Assembly: GCA_022828445.1 (NCBI GenBank)
Contig: JAIZZJ010000002.1
Span: forward strand, 1,302,001 to 1,366,000
DNA from: Graphiopsis chlorocephala
Taxonomy: Eukaryota > Ascomycota > Dothideomycetes > Cladosporiales > Cladosporiaceae
Length of the DNA stretch: 64,000 nucleotides
Direction: 5' to 3'
Shown here: in pieces, positions 31,501 through 42,442 of the stretch
How the letters are laid out: each line of letters opens with the position of its first letter
Position numbering within the stretch: the first letter of the stretch is position 1
Notes under the pieces: generated by a model
The model's input: the letters and a program-made list of their open reading frames with translations, nothing else
What the model was told of the DNA's origin: nothing
Database searches by the model: none
Position numbers and translations under genes: made by a program

Positions 31501-34224
31501 GCCCGAAGCGGCAACTACAAACACGTCGCGAACGAGCGGGCGTCCGCCATCAAATCCTACGAGGGCACGAGGGCTCAAAATGCTCGCCCTTAATTCAAGC
31601 ATACTGGTAGCCTCACCGCGCTGGCGGCGTCTCTTGTGTCTGTTGTCTCACTTGGCACCGGCACATCGGCAGGGTGTCTAGCTAAGTGGCGCACGCCATC
31701 CAGCGCCATCCGCGTTTCGGCTGTTCGTTCAGCGCAAAAGGCAGCAACAAAAAAAGAGCCACAGGGTCTTCGACTCCTCGCAGGAGGCGCAAAGCTAGAG
31801 GAAGTGTGCAGGAGATGCTACGAGAAAGGATCTTGACTCGGGGATACGAGCGACAGGGTTGAAGCGTTCACCGACACCACGAACGGGGCCAGCACCGTCA
31901 CCAGTGAGATGAATCGGAGCGTGCAAGATGCGTGCGAGTGTCATGCGATAAGAACAAAACGCAATCGCCGGGTTGGCAAGAGAAGAGGAGGAAATGTTTG
32001 ACGATTGGACCGCCGGCTACAGAGCGGGCAAAAGAGTATTCGGGGTGGGTAAAGGTCTAGCAAGAATGGGAAAGGCGTGGTTTTGCAGGCTTTAGAGAGA
32101 TGCCTGCTAGCGCGGACAGACAGAATGCGGTTTTCGACCCGCACAGACAGCAGGTGACCTGACCCGACCGAAACCAAGCAAGCAATTGTGGGGAAGGGCA
32201 GAGAGCAGAGACACAACGAACCAATCCTGCGCGCCACCGTGATATCAGCAACAGCAGCAAGAGAAGGGAGCGCGCCAGCTTTGGCCGACCGTTGACGGCG
32301 CGCGCAGGCTGTGCAGCATGTTTGTTGTGCTCAGATTGCAGCGTGGGTGCGTGGGCGCGTGCGAGGGTGTGCGTGGCTCCCGTGCAAGAGCCAGCCGTGC
32401 GATGTTATTCTCGTGACACAGGAAATGAGGGTGCGCGAGACAGCTGTATGCACACAGGCGTCATCGTGTCAATGAGGAAGGAGCACTCGAGGATGGGGAA
32501 AAGGTGTGTGATGCGGAAGCAGGCAACTGCCCTTCCCTCCGGCCTGCCCTGGCGGCTGCAGTGCAATATTCAAGCATATGCCGCCAGTCAGCCAAGTGGT
32601 GGAGGAAGAAGAGGAGGCGCATCAGAATGGCACTCGGGAGGGAGCCACAGTCGCGATGGCGTCCGGCATGCATGCATGGGGAGGGAGCTGAGTGGTGCCG
32701 GGTGGGCGAGGTATAGCGCGGGTTGTCGTCGTGAAGGGACCGACTGCTTAGCAAGTCCGGTATGGTTCATGGTTGGTAGCAGCGCCGACTAGACGACAGT
32801 GCTACTGTACAGCATGCTGCACGTACATTGTTTGGCAGTCCCCTACTATGGTGCATCTTGTGCTGTACACGCAAGCCATGTCCCTCGCGTGGATGGTCTC
32901 CTGGGCTAGCGTGCAGTGTGTTGCAGCTTGAGGCCTTGACCGCTTGCTCATCGGCCGTTATCGCAGTCTTTAGCACAACAATCAACACGCCGCCGCAGCG
33001 AGTGGAACAGAGATGAAGGGACAGCCGGCGCCGAACCACTGGCTCGCTCGCCCGGCGGGTCGAGTGTGTGTGTGTGTGTGTGTGTGCTGGCCATGTCATG
33101 TCCTCTGCTGGTGTGCGGGGGAGGGAAAAAAGAGGCGCGCGAAGGACTGTTAGGCGCGGTACGCTTAGCACACACCACTACTGCCACCCACGCCGGCCGA
33201 CGCAACTCTAAGGTGCGCGCGCGCCCACCGCGACAGAGTACGGCTAACCAACTGTAAGCTCCATCGAGTCTTCTGCTACGAGTCTACGACTCGCTCAGCA
33301 GCAGCCGGGCAGCCCCTGTCGTGCGGCCTTGCGCACGAAGTAGTGCGTGCCCTGCATATGCCCGGCGGCGCCCCAGCCGTCACCACAGTGCACTCTAGGA
33401 TTGTCTCTGACGTAGATGCGCACGGCCACTGATGTAGTTGTTCAACACCGGCCTGACTACTGGCCTCTTGGGCCCCATATCTAAAGTGCTCTCCCCGTCA
33501 CAGACACGCTGCTCCCAAAGATCTGCATCTGATCCACAGCCATTCTTGCCTCTCCCAGCCTGCCATCTCCCTAGCACAGCTAGCCTTCCAACGACTCACT
33601 CCAAGCGCACGCGTCTACCGACCACCGCGCACGCTGAAACGCTGAAACGCTGCCCTCCACCCCCGGCAGATCGTCGCCATATCCTCATATCATTGCCCGA
33701 AGCAGCGCGCTTCGGCTTCCATCCTCCCTCGCCCCGTCAACCCAACTTTGCTGAGTCGCCTGCTGCCTGAGTAGTCTGCGCTGCTCGCCCTCCTCGCCTC
33801 TGTCTCGGCGATCCATCCCAGCGCCCGTCCGCTCTCCGCAAAACCCTGAAACGAGCCAGCGAAAGTGTGCGCGTCCTCTTCTCCAGCTGCTCTCCGCTAG
33901 CCCTCGCGGACCCACTTTCCGCCCATTGACAGCCCGCCTACCCCCCCAGAGAGCCAACTCAGCTCTCGGACTCACGCCTGCTGACTGGTCTTTGCTGGAG
34001 ACCCTCCTCACGTCCTGCGCTCATACCCCAGCCTCGAGCCAGCACAACACTTAAGCACGCTGATCCCGCCCATCCTCCAAGATCGATCGTCTCTCCACGT
34101 TTTCGAAACCTCACTCCCGTGTTGATCACTACCATCTACCTAAGCGTTGTTGGTGCGCTCCCTTTGGACTATCACCACCACCCATCACCACTTCGTTGAT
34201 CATCACTTACCTCACTCACACACA
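28558..34224. other. 5.7-kb region without a supportable gene
   Basis: This is the largest gene-poor stretch of the window. A plus ORF at 29576-30364 (263 codons) is Ser/Pro/Thr-rich with no known domain, and 32292-32792 and 33438-33770 are similarly featureless. The last ~900 bp before 34225 are pyrimidine-rich, as in long fungal 5' leaders. A (GT)11 microsatellite lies at 33064-33086 and a telomere-like AACCCTAACCCC at about 29166-29177. Long upstream regions are common for fungal developmental regulators such as the one that follows. Confidence 0.5.
33064..33086. repeat. (GT)11 microsatellite
   Basis: An uninterrupted dinucleotide GT run of about 23 bases in the gene-poor region upstream of the C2H2 regulator. 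Likely length-polymorphic between strains. Confidence 0.9.
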
Positions 34225-35414
34225 ATGGCAATGGCCGTCGACTCCCGTCAACAACCCCAGTTTGCCGCGCCCATGGCCTACGACACCATGAGGTACGCGC
34301 CGCCACAGTTCACCAACCCTTGGGTGTCTGGCCCAGCACCACCGCAGAGCAACCCGTACGCAACATCGTTGCCACCGGCGCCTGCTGGTGAATACAAGCC
34401 TCAAGTCTCGGCTGCCTACTCCAGCGGTCAGGTCTCGGCACCCACATTGCCCTCAGGTATTATCCCAATGGACCCAGCACTGCTCGATCAGTCCAGCTTA
34501 CAACTGGCCCAAGATGGTATGGGTGCTCCCAGGCCTTATGGTGCTTCGTACACAACCACTGCTGCACCTAATGGTGGCATGTACGCGCCCGTCTCCCAAC
34601 CACAGTACTCGGCCGAAGCTCTACAAAGAGGAAGCCCGTACAGCAACTACGACCGCCGCTCTTCGCACCCGTCAGTAGCCTCAAATTTCTTCGTCGCCGA
34701 CCCACTCGAGGTCCAACGGCAACGCCAGAGCTCTCTTATTGACTTCAGCGACAGACTTCACTCTGCCTCCGAAGCAGAGCGTCAGAGTTTCAGTGATGCG
34801 CTTGACGCTAGCCGCGGCATGGTCGCGATGGCTAACTCAGATATTACGCCTCGCAACATTTATGGCCAGCCTGATGCTAGCAGGACTTCTTCAGATTCAT
34901 ATGGTTTCCCATCGGCGCACTCCTCGCACTCTTCGATCTCGTCCGCTAGCAATTACGGCAACTACTACGGTAGCTCCGTGAGCGACGCATCGGTCGGAGA
35001 CTACAGCTCTGCCAACGAGTCTGTCGATATGCCCAACTCACGAACTTTGCCCCGTCCTTCAGGTCTCCTAGGAGGCAACCTCCCTCCAGCGCCCTCATCA
35101 ATGATGGGTCAGTTCAGTTCGAAGGTGTCCTCGAGCAGCCAAAAGAAGCACAAGTGCAAGATCTGTGACAAGCGCTTCACCCGCCCCAGTTCGCTTCAGA
35201 CACACATGTACAGCCACACCGGTGAGAAGCGTAAGTTGAAACATTTAATTTCCACACTTGATCATAACCGCTAACAAATTTAACAGCATTCGCTTGTGAT
35301 GTCGACGGATGCGGACGTCACTTCTCTGTTGTATCAAACTTGCGACGACACCGCAAGGTGCACAAGGGCGAAGGTCGCGATCATCTGTCACCCGACGATG
35401 ATGACCACGAGTAA
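34225..35414 (+). CDS. C2H2 zinc-finger transcription factor, FlbC-like
   Basis: Exons are 34225-35230 and 35287-35414 with a 56-nt intron, giving 377 aa. The first ATG in good context (CACACAATGG) is at 34225; upstream in-frame codons have no ATG. The first 300 residues are Ser/Pro/Gln/Tyr-rich and disordered. Two C2H2 fingers lie near the C-terminus: the first contains CKICDKRFTRPSSLQTHMYS, and the second, just across the intron, has C-x4-C and ends SVVSNLRRHRKVH. An acidic tail (SPDDDDHE) closes it. This layout, length and finger sequence resemble FlbC, a regulator of asexual development in aspergilli, but other fungal two-finger factors look alike. Large non-coding regions on both sides fit complex developmental control. 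Confidence 0.88.
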
Positions 35415-38087
35415 CGAAATTGGAAACAATTTCTCCAGCCTAGCTCCCTAATATTCTGGACGCTACGTGCGCAATACGCCAGCAGCCACTTCCAGCTGTG
35501 AGCGGCGCACGAAAACTGGAAACAAAACAACGGATCCGGCTTCACCTTTAATCGGAGCCACTCAGTCTGGATTTACAGTCACATCGGATTCCAATTGGAA
35601 TCCATTCATACGGTCGCTACTTTTCATTTGATACCCCAACTTTCTGCTCGATTGGTCTTTGGTCTGCAATTTACGGAAATTTTGAGATCTACAAGGGATC
35701 GACCGGCTCTTGAAGTCGTCGATCGCCTCTTGATCTGCACGGCGTTTCAGGGCGCGAAAGAGGAACGACAGGATGATTTTTTGCTTTTATGGATTAAAAT
35801 TCCCCGGCGGGTCGGAAGGAAGCCGACCGGGGGTGTAACAACACTACGATTTTTTATATTTCACACAAAGAGGAAGGGCAAAAGGTGCGAAGAAAATATT
35901 TGTTTTCAAAGCGTACTCGTCAATCGCTTATGCGAGACGCGCATTGCGACTGCGATGGTGGATGGGTCATCTCGCTGCCGTCCTGTACCATAATAGCATT
36001 CAGAGGGAAATGGTTTATTCTTCTAACTGCTACATATACGCGTCGATCGTTACTTTATACTGCTAGATGAGCGAGGAAACGCCAAATGAAGGATTAATAA
36101 TGTGTTCAGACTTCAAGACCCAAGTCTTCTACCATGTTTCATTCGTATACTTCGTCTACTTCGTCCCTATCTACTTCGACATAACATGGTGAAATTCCAA
36201 CTTCAGATTCACGACTGGCGACTGGCGAATTTGCCACCGCCACCACAACTCTATCAGCAGTCATTACAGCCATCTCTACGCCCTCACCAAAACCATCGAT
36301 ACAAAATGCCCAACTCCCAAAAGTCACATCAGCTAGATAGCTCAAAACCGCCCAATACCCTCCACACCGTAAGCGCGCTTTCCATCATCATCATCATCAT
36401 GTCTTCCTGTCTGTCTGCGACATGCACACTCACTCCATCGCAAGCCAGCCACCTACCTCATCACTACCGGGATCTCAGCAAGACCCTGCATGACGAAAGG
36501 TCGAAAGTCCGAGACTAGCACAGCTACTATAGGAATAGGCGCGTGCACTCTTGCAGTCGCAGCCCGGGCAGCAACCCACAGACTTTTTCTTTGCTGCGGT
36601 TGCTTGTTTTTGTCTCTGTGAGCTCTGCTAAACTAGCCGCCTTTTTCGGTGCTGCAAGTTCGTAGTTCGAGGGACCCGAAGGTTTAATGTATTTTACTTT
36701 CTGCTCGGGTGCGCGACACTGGCCGCCAATCGGGCGGTGTGGCGAGGGGTTTGAAGAGAGAGGGTTTCGGGCTTCGGTTGAGGGTTGCATTTCTTTTTCG
36801 GTACTTGGGGTTGAGGTTACATTGCTTTGATGTTTGGTATAGACGGGTGCATGAATGAGAATGGTCTTGGGCATCTCCCTCATGTGTTCACGCGCACTGA
36901 CATGCTTCATCGAAAGAATCGGTATCTCGCATGGGGATATGATGTAATTCATGAATCCCTTTTGAAGAGGGATATGTGCTTTAATACACACTACTCAATC
37001 TGACACCAGCCAGCTGACCCGATTTCGACAAATTTCTCTGTCCCTTTGGTACACGTACCTTTCACGATGTGGAGGTGGAGGCACAATGACGAAAGGCGCG
37101 TGTGGAGGAGAACTCCTCGAGAGAAAAGAGCCGCCAAGCACGGCGAAGCTCGAGTGGAGCCAAGCAGAAAGCAGCTCCCAGGAGTTGCCAGGGGCCGGGG
37201 TTGGTTGTTGTGCTTAGCGTGCGATGATGTGCTTCCGGGATCACTTTCGGCGGGCAGCCGAGTCAGTGGCAGGGATTGGAGTTAGAGCTGAAGTTCAGAG
37301 TGGAGCGCGGTGTACGTACCTTTTTGATTGCTTTTGGTTCGTTTGCATTCGGTGAATACTGCTCCGGGCTGAGATGAAGGTGGACGAGGGACACGTGCGC
37401 TGGGTGCGGTGAGATCATGAGATGACGGGTGTTGCGCTGGTATCTTGCTACTTTTGTGTACTGCTGCTAACTGTGCACAGTGCGGTGTGCCGGTTGGAAC
37501 AAAACACGTGGGTAAAGGATGGCGGTATCGGATGCCGGATGGGTGGTGCTACAGATTCGTCAAGCTGAGATCGTGTGCGACGTTGCCAGATCATCAGCAG
37601 CACACGAAGGAAGCATGGCCACCTGGCGAACCAGATATATGGATCTCCCATCTGCGTCAATGTCGCACCTAGGGGGTCACACACGAAGTGCTCCCATATC
37701 TACGCACAGTTTTGGTGGTTATCTTCAAGTAAAACCTTGAAATGTCTCTCTACACTAACACGAATATTCTATATAGTGCTAATAATATGTATCGATAGAG
37801 CTCGCTCGTAGCTATCGTTTAATCTAATTTTCACTTTCTACGTTATTTTTCCTAATTTTATATGGATTGATCGAAAACCTGCTTGTCTAGGTGAGGGTGC
37901 TCCCGCCCAGGAGCACTTCGCGTGTCACTCCCTTGCACTGCATGTTCATGTTCATGTGAGGTGATGGTGATGGTGCGACCGGGTCTGGTCGTACCGCATT
38001 ATCTACGAAGATTCACGTGGCTCTTCTCGCAAAAACACCACCAAAATACCGATCAGTACCGTTCAATTTATCAGACGAACGCGATGC
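35415..38087. other. 2.7-kb intergenic region, no gene seen
   Basis: It contains the 3' region of the C2H2 gene and the 3' flank of the dehydratase gene. A CAT trinucleotide run (36383-36400) and a perfect 7-bp stem hairpin with a 6-base loop (37897-37916, GTGCTCC/GGAGCAC) are visible. The short ORFs at 36527-36991 and 37046-37740 lack motifs. A stretch around 37740-37870 is AT-rich. Confidence 0.45.
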
Positions 38088-39753
38088 TTACTCCGAAGAA
38101 ATTAGGTCCGCCTTTCTCTTCTTGCCGCCGTTCTGCGCGTGTCCGTTGCTCGTCATGGCTGCGGCGGCCTGCAACTTGACCTTGGGCGAGACAACGCCAA
38201 CTCCATCAAGCGCCGTCGCAGACTGCTCGAATGCGCCTGCTTTCACGTCTTGGTCGACCTCTGGCTCGACCACAACCTCGCCCTGTTCCGTGACACGATC
38301 ACCCTTGACCACAGGATGCGCCGTCAAGACTCCCTCAATGTCACCATGCCACCCAGGAAATTTGCCATACCAATCAACCGTTGCTTCAAGCGCGGTCTCA
38401 AACTTCGTTCGCTGCTTCCAGCCAAGTTTGTGCAATTTGGAGCCATCGACTGCATAGCGGCGGTCATTGAACTTCCTGTCGTGCGTGTGCTGAATCCACG
38501 CTTTTACGTCCGTCAATCCAAACAGACCGAGGAGCTTCTCCGCGAGCTGCAAGTTCGAGACCTCATCCTGTGAGTCCACGTTGTAGGTTTGTCCGATCTC
38601 GCCTTTGTGCAGAATGGTGTCGAAGGCTTCCGCCGCGTCGCCGGCGTAGAGGTAGCGGCGGGTGTGCTGCCCGTCGCCGTGGAGCAGTAGTGGTTTTCCG
38701 CGACGGAGGAGGTTGATGAATTTGGGTATGACCTCTGCGTTGTGTTAGTGTGTTAGCGACTACGATACATCGCTCTGCTTACTTTCAGGGTACTGGAAGA
38801 TTTGTCAGCTGGTCGTCTTGCTGGCATCATGCGATGTTTCCCATACCTGATGCGGACCCATCACGTTGTTGAGCCTGATCACGACTGCTGGAAGTCCATG
38901 ACTCTTCACGTAGCCTTTCACGATCATCTCAGCGGCTGCTTTGCTGGCAGAGTACGGATTCGTGGGATCTAGGATGGCGGTCTCAGCCAAATCTGCTGCG
39001 AGTGCTTCGCCGTATACCTGAACTGTTCAGTATGATTGCTCTGCTTGGAGGTCTACGCGAACGAGCATACCTCGTCTGTGGAGATGTGGTAGAAGCGCTT
39101 GATCTTTCCATACTCCTTGATGCTTTCGAGCAACACGTGCGTGCCGAACACATTGTTTTTCGTGAAGATGTAGGAGTTGCCGAAACTCAAGTCCACGTGT
39201 GTATGCGCCGCGAGGTGGAAGATAGTGTCAATATTGTGCTTCTGCAAGCATTTGATTACGTCGCCCGGTATAGTGACATCGCCGTGGAAGAAGCTGAAGT
39301 TCGGCTTCGACTCCAGCATGCGCGCATTGTTCAGCGAGCTGCAATAGTCGAGCTTGTCGAAGGAAACGATGTTGTATGCGTCGGGATATTTGATGGTAAG
39401 GTGGCGCACCAGCCACGACCCACTGTAGTATTTTTAACGCGGTCAGCGTGATTTGGCTTCGTCGCAACCGAGATTTCTCAGCTGTGATACGACGCGCTTA
39501 GCTTGCTTACATGAAGCCCTCGCCGCCAGTCACCATTATGCTCTTCACATTAGCCAGTGGCGTGAACGCGGTCTGGCCGGTGAGGACAGGGGCATCATGC
39601 CATGTGCCGCCGTCGACGAAGAAGCGTGATTCCAGGCTCGTTGGGCCTGGTGATAAATGTTGACCGTCAGCATCGCATGCGACCATGAGCATACAAGTAT
39701 ATCTCCTGCTCGTACTCACCACTGGTACCCCAAGCTGAGCCGTCGAGTGTCAT
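38088..39753 (-). CDS. UDP-glucose 4,6-dehydratase (UDP-rhamnose pathway)
   Basis: It converts UDP-glucose to UDP-4-keto-6-deoxyglucose, the first step to UDP-L-rhamnose. Six exons: 39753-39720, 39646-39511, 39422-39071, 39017-38847, 38792-38783 and 38734-38088, giving 449 aa. Exon 5 is a 10-nt micro-exon, needed for HQYPEKVIPKFINLL. Landmarks are the Rossmann motif VTGGEGFIGSWL, the KLDYCSSLNN block, AAHTHVDLSFGNS, the TDEVYGE catalytic Asp-Glu, and the YSASK Tyr-Lys pair. The sequence is of the RmlB/RHM kind. The first 50 residues before the Rossmann fold and about 60 charged residues at the C-terminus (ending in a KKRK-rich tail) are extra compared with bacterial RmlB. It is divergent from the nucleotide-sugar transporter, 215 bp apart, and the second pathway enzyme follows that gene. 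Confidence 0.92.
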
Positions 39754-39968
39754 TTCTGATTAGCGTCTCTGTACGAGGGTAAGCTGCGCCTCCAAATACG
39801 AAGTGGCTCTGGCTTGCATTGTGTCTCGTTAAGAGGACCGCAGTCGCTGGCAAGGGATAACTGCTGGCACGCTCCTGTACGCAAGGACGCGTCGTGCCTT
39901 TCCTTTTTTCAGCAACCACTTTCGCTCACCTCTTGAATGAGTGTATTGCTTTGCGACATTTCTGTAAA
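39754..39968. promoter_or_regulatory. 215-bp bidirectional promoter of the UDP-rhamnose genes
   Basis: It lies between the start codons of the UDP-glucose 4,6-dehydratase (minus) and the nucleotide-sugar transporter (plus). The distance is too short for two separate fungal promoters, so shared control is likely. Confidence 0.55.
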
Positions 39969-41183
39969 ATGAGTGCGATTACCGAGAAAGCTATGGACAT
40001 GGACGAGCGTCGCGAACACGACGGCCACGAAAACGACGATGAAGAAAAAGGCTTCCTCTCGAATGAGCAAACAGAGCACAAAGCGTACCCTCAAAAACCC
40101 CTGCCGACAGGTCTAAGTCGCAAGTTCTGGTTCTTCGCTGCGGTCAACACTCTAAGCACAGTGGGCATCGTTAGTCCTCACTAACTGCGCAATTCCTGCG
40201 AGCCAGCTAACCACCGCTCAGGTCTTCGTCAACAAGCGACTTTTCAACCATGAACGCCTTAAACACTGCCAGGTCACGATCGCCGCCTTCCACTTCGCCG
40301 TGACAGCCCTGACTCTTTACGCCGTATCAAGACCACGCATCAACATCTTTCAAGCAAAGCGGGTTCCTGTGCTCAAGATCCTTCCACTGGCCATTTCCAT
40401 GATCTGCAACGTCGTCCTGCTTAATCTCTCCCTGGCCTATTCAAGCATCCAATTCTACCAAATTGTGCGCGTGCTGGTCACACCTGCCGTGGCGCTCATG
40501 AACTACATCATCGTGCGAGCAACCATTCCGGTGCGCGCGGCGCTCACACTGATCCCCGTCTGTGTCGGTGTCGCAGTGGTCAGCTATTTCGACACCGCGG
40601 CCAAATCAGGAGCCAGCGAGAAGACTACCGCACCGATCGGGGTAGTCTTTGCTTTTGCGGCCCTCTTCGCGAGCGCGATTTACACGGTGTGGATTGACAA
40701 GTACCACCGTGTACTCGACTGCACCAGCATGCAATTACTGCTGAACCAGGCGCCCGTGAGCGTAGGAGTCATGCTTTTCGTTGTTCCATTTTCTGACGAC
40801 ATCACGGTCTGGGCGGCTATCGACTCTCACACATGGATGCTAGTGCTACTGGTGAGGCCTTTGTGATTTCATGCTTGAGGAACTTTTGCTAACAAACATC
40901 TACAGAGCGGCATGCTAGCCTGCCTCATCAATCTCTCACAATTCCTTATCATCAACGAAGCCGGCCCTGTAAGCAGCACAGTCGTTGGCCACTCGAAGAC
41001 CTGCCTCATCGTAGCCACTGGCTGGATCACCAGCGGCAAAGCTCTCAGCGACGGTAGCCTGGTTGGCACTGTAATGGCCATCGGAGGGATAATTGCGTAA
41101 GCCATGCCAATTCCTAGGCAAAGACGCCCTTACTGACAAACCCCAGTTATTCAGTGGTCATGCAGAATGCCGCGCGGAGTTAA
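39969..41183 (+). CDS. Nucleotide-sugar transporter, TPT/SLC35 family (candidate UDP-rhamnose carrier)
   Basis: A membrane antiporter of the drug/metabolite transporter superfamily, expected in Golgi or ER. Exons are 39969-40169, 40222-40851, 40906-41096 and 41147-41183, with introns of 52, 54 and 50 nt, giving 352 aa. About 60 acidic, disordered N-terminal residues precede ten predicted membrane segments. Family traits are GIVFVNKRLFN in the first helix, NLSLAYSSIQFYQIVRVLVTP in the middle, and VVGHSKTCLIVATGW near the end. This is the TPT subgroup that includes plant UDP-rhamnose/UDP-galactose transporters (URGT) and human SLC35E3. Its position between the two UDP-rhamnose enzymes suggests it carries UDP-rhamnose; the substrate is inferred from context, not seen in sequence. 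Confidence 0.88.
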
Positions 41184-41397
41184 GACTCTCCCTTGCATTG
41201 TTTCAAGAATGGAGGATATTTTGTGCAACTGGCGTTTGTCCCTTGCTTGGTCGGCTGGAATTGACGTCGTCTTCCTTTTGAGCGTACTGGCATGTTATCT
41301 ACCTCGAATTTACTTTTTCCATTTGTTCACAATCTAAGACATTAACGCCACGAAAAGCGTGCCCTTATACGAGATCTTCACCAACTTTACAACAAGC

Positions 41398-42404
41398 ATG
41401 GATTCCGACCACCGCTTCATCCTCACTGGTAGCGAGGGCTGGATCTGCGGCCATCTCGAGGGCTTGCTCAACGCACAAGGCAAGACTGTCCATGCCACCA
41501 ACTACCGCATGGAGGATTCGGCCAAGATGAATGAAATCTTCGACGAATTCCAGCCGACTCACGTCATCAATTGCGCCGGCAAGACCGGACGACCCAATGT
41601 CGACTGGTGCGAAGACAACAGAGTCGAGACTGTACGCAGTAATGTGATAGGGACTCTAATGTTGGCAGAGCTGTGCCACGAGAGGGGCGTACATCTCACC
41701 AACATGGCGACTGGATGTGAGCAACACTTCATCTGAGAATACTTGATATTGAAGATCCAGACTAACGACCATTCACAGGCATCTACACCTCCCAATACAA
41801 CGACACCCGCGACACCCTCACCAGCCCTCCCTTCACCGAAACCGACGCCCCCAACTTCGGCGGCAGCTTCTACTCCTTCACAAAGTCCCGCGTCGAAGAC
41901 ATCATCCGCACCACCTACCCCAACTGCCTCACCCTGCGCATCCGCATGCCCATCTCGGACGACCTGCACCCGCGCTCCTTTGTCACCAAAATCACAAAGT
42001 ATGACCGTGTCGTCAACATCCCCAACTCCAACTCGATCCTGCACGATCTGCTCCCGCTGGCCGTCGCCATGGCCGAGCACTGCGAGACGGGAGTGTACAA
42101 CTTCACGAACCCCGGCGCGATTGGACATAATGAGGTTTTAAGCTTGTACAAGCAGATTGTGGATCCGCAGTTCGAGTGGAGCAATTTTACACTGGAGGAG
42201 CAGGCGGAGGTTATTAAAGCGGAGAGGAGTAATTGTGAGCTGGATGCTACGAAGTTGATGAAGGTGGTGGAGAGGTATCAGTGCGAGGGTGTGGAAGTGA
42301 ATGTGCCGGAGATTCGGGAGGCGTATCGTGGGTGTTTTGAGAGGATGGTTAATAATATGCAGATGGAGGGTGGTGCGCCAGTTGAAGCATTCATGGTAGA
42401 GTAG
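41398..42404 (+). CDS. UDP-4-keto-6-deoxyglucose 3,5-epimerase/4-reductase
   Basis: The bifunctional enzyme that makes UDP-L-rhamnose from UDP-4-keto-6-deoxyglucose with NADPH. Exons are 41398-41716 and 41779-42404 with a 62-nt intron, giving 314 aa. Landmarks are the Rossmann start FILTGSEGWICGHLEGLL, THVINCAGKTGRPNVDWCED, ATGCIYTSQ across the intron, YSFTKSRVE with the Tyr-Lys pair, and TLRIRMPISDDLHPRSF. These match plant NRS/ER and fungal homologues closely in order and length. The start at 41398 (AGCATGG) precedes the Rossmann fold directly; in-frame codons upstream lack ATG. With the dehydratase and the transporter it completes a UDP-rhamnose supply unit. Confidence 0.93.
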
Positions 42405-42442
42405 TGTTAGTGTTAGAGGTTGAATGTAGTGGGGTTTCTAGT

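Noticed and set aside
37897..37916. Perfect 7-bp stem hairpin GTGCTCC/GGAGCAC
   Set aside because: Checked as part of a tRNA or small RNA; no flanking stems, box A or box B fit, so it is noted only within the intergenic entry.
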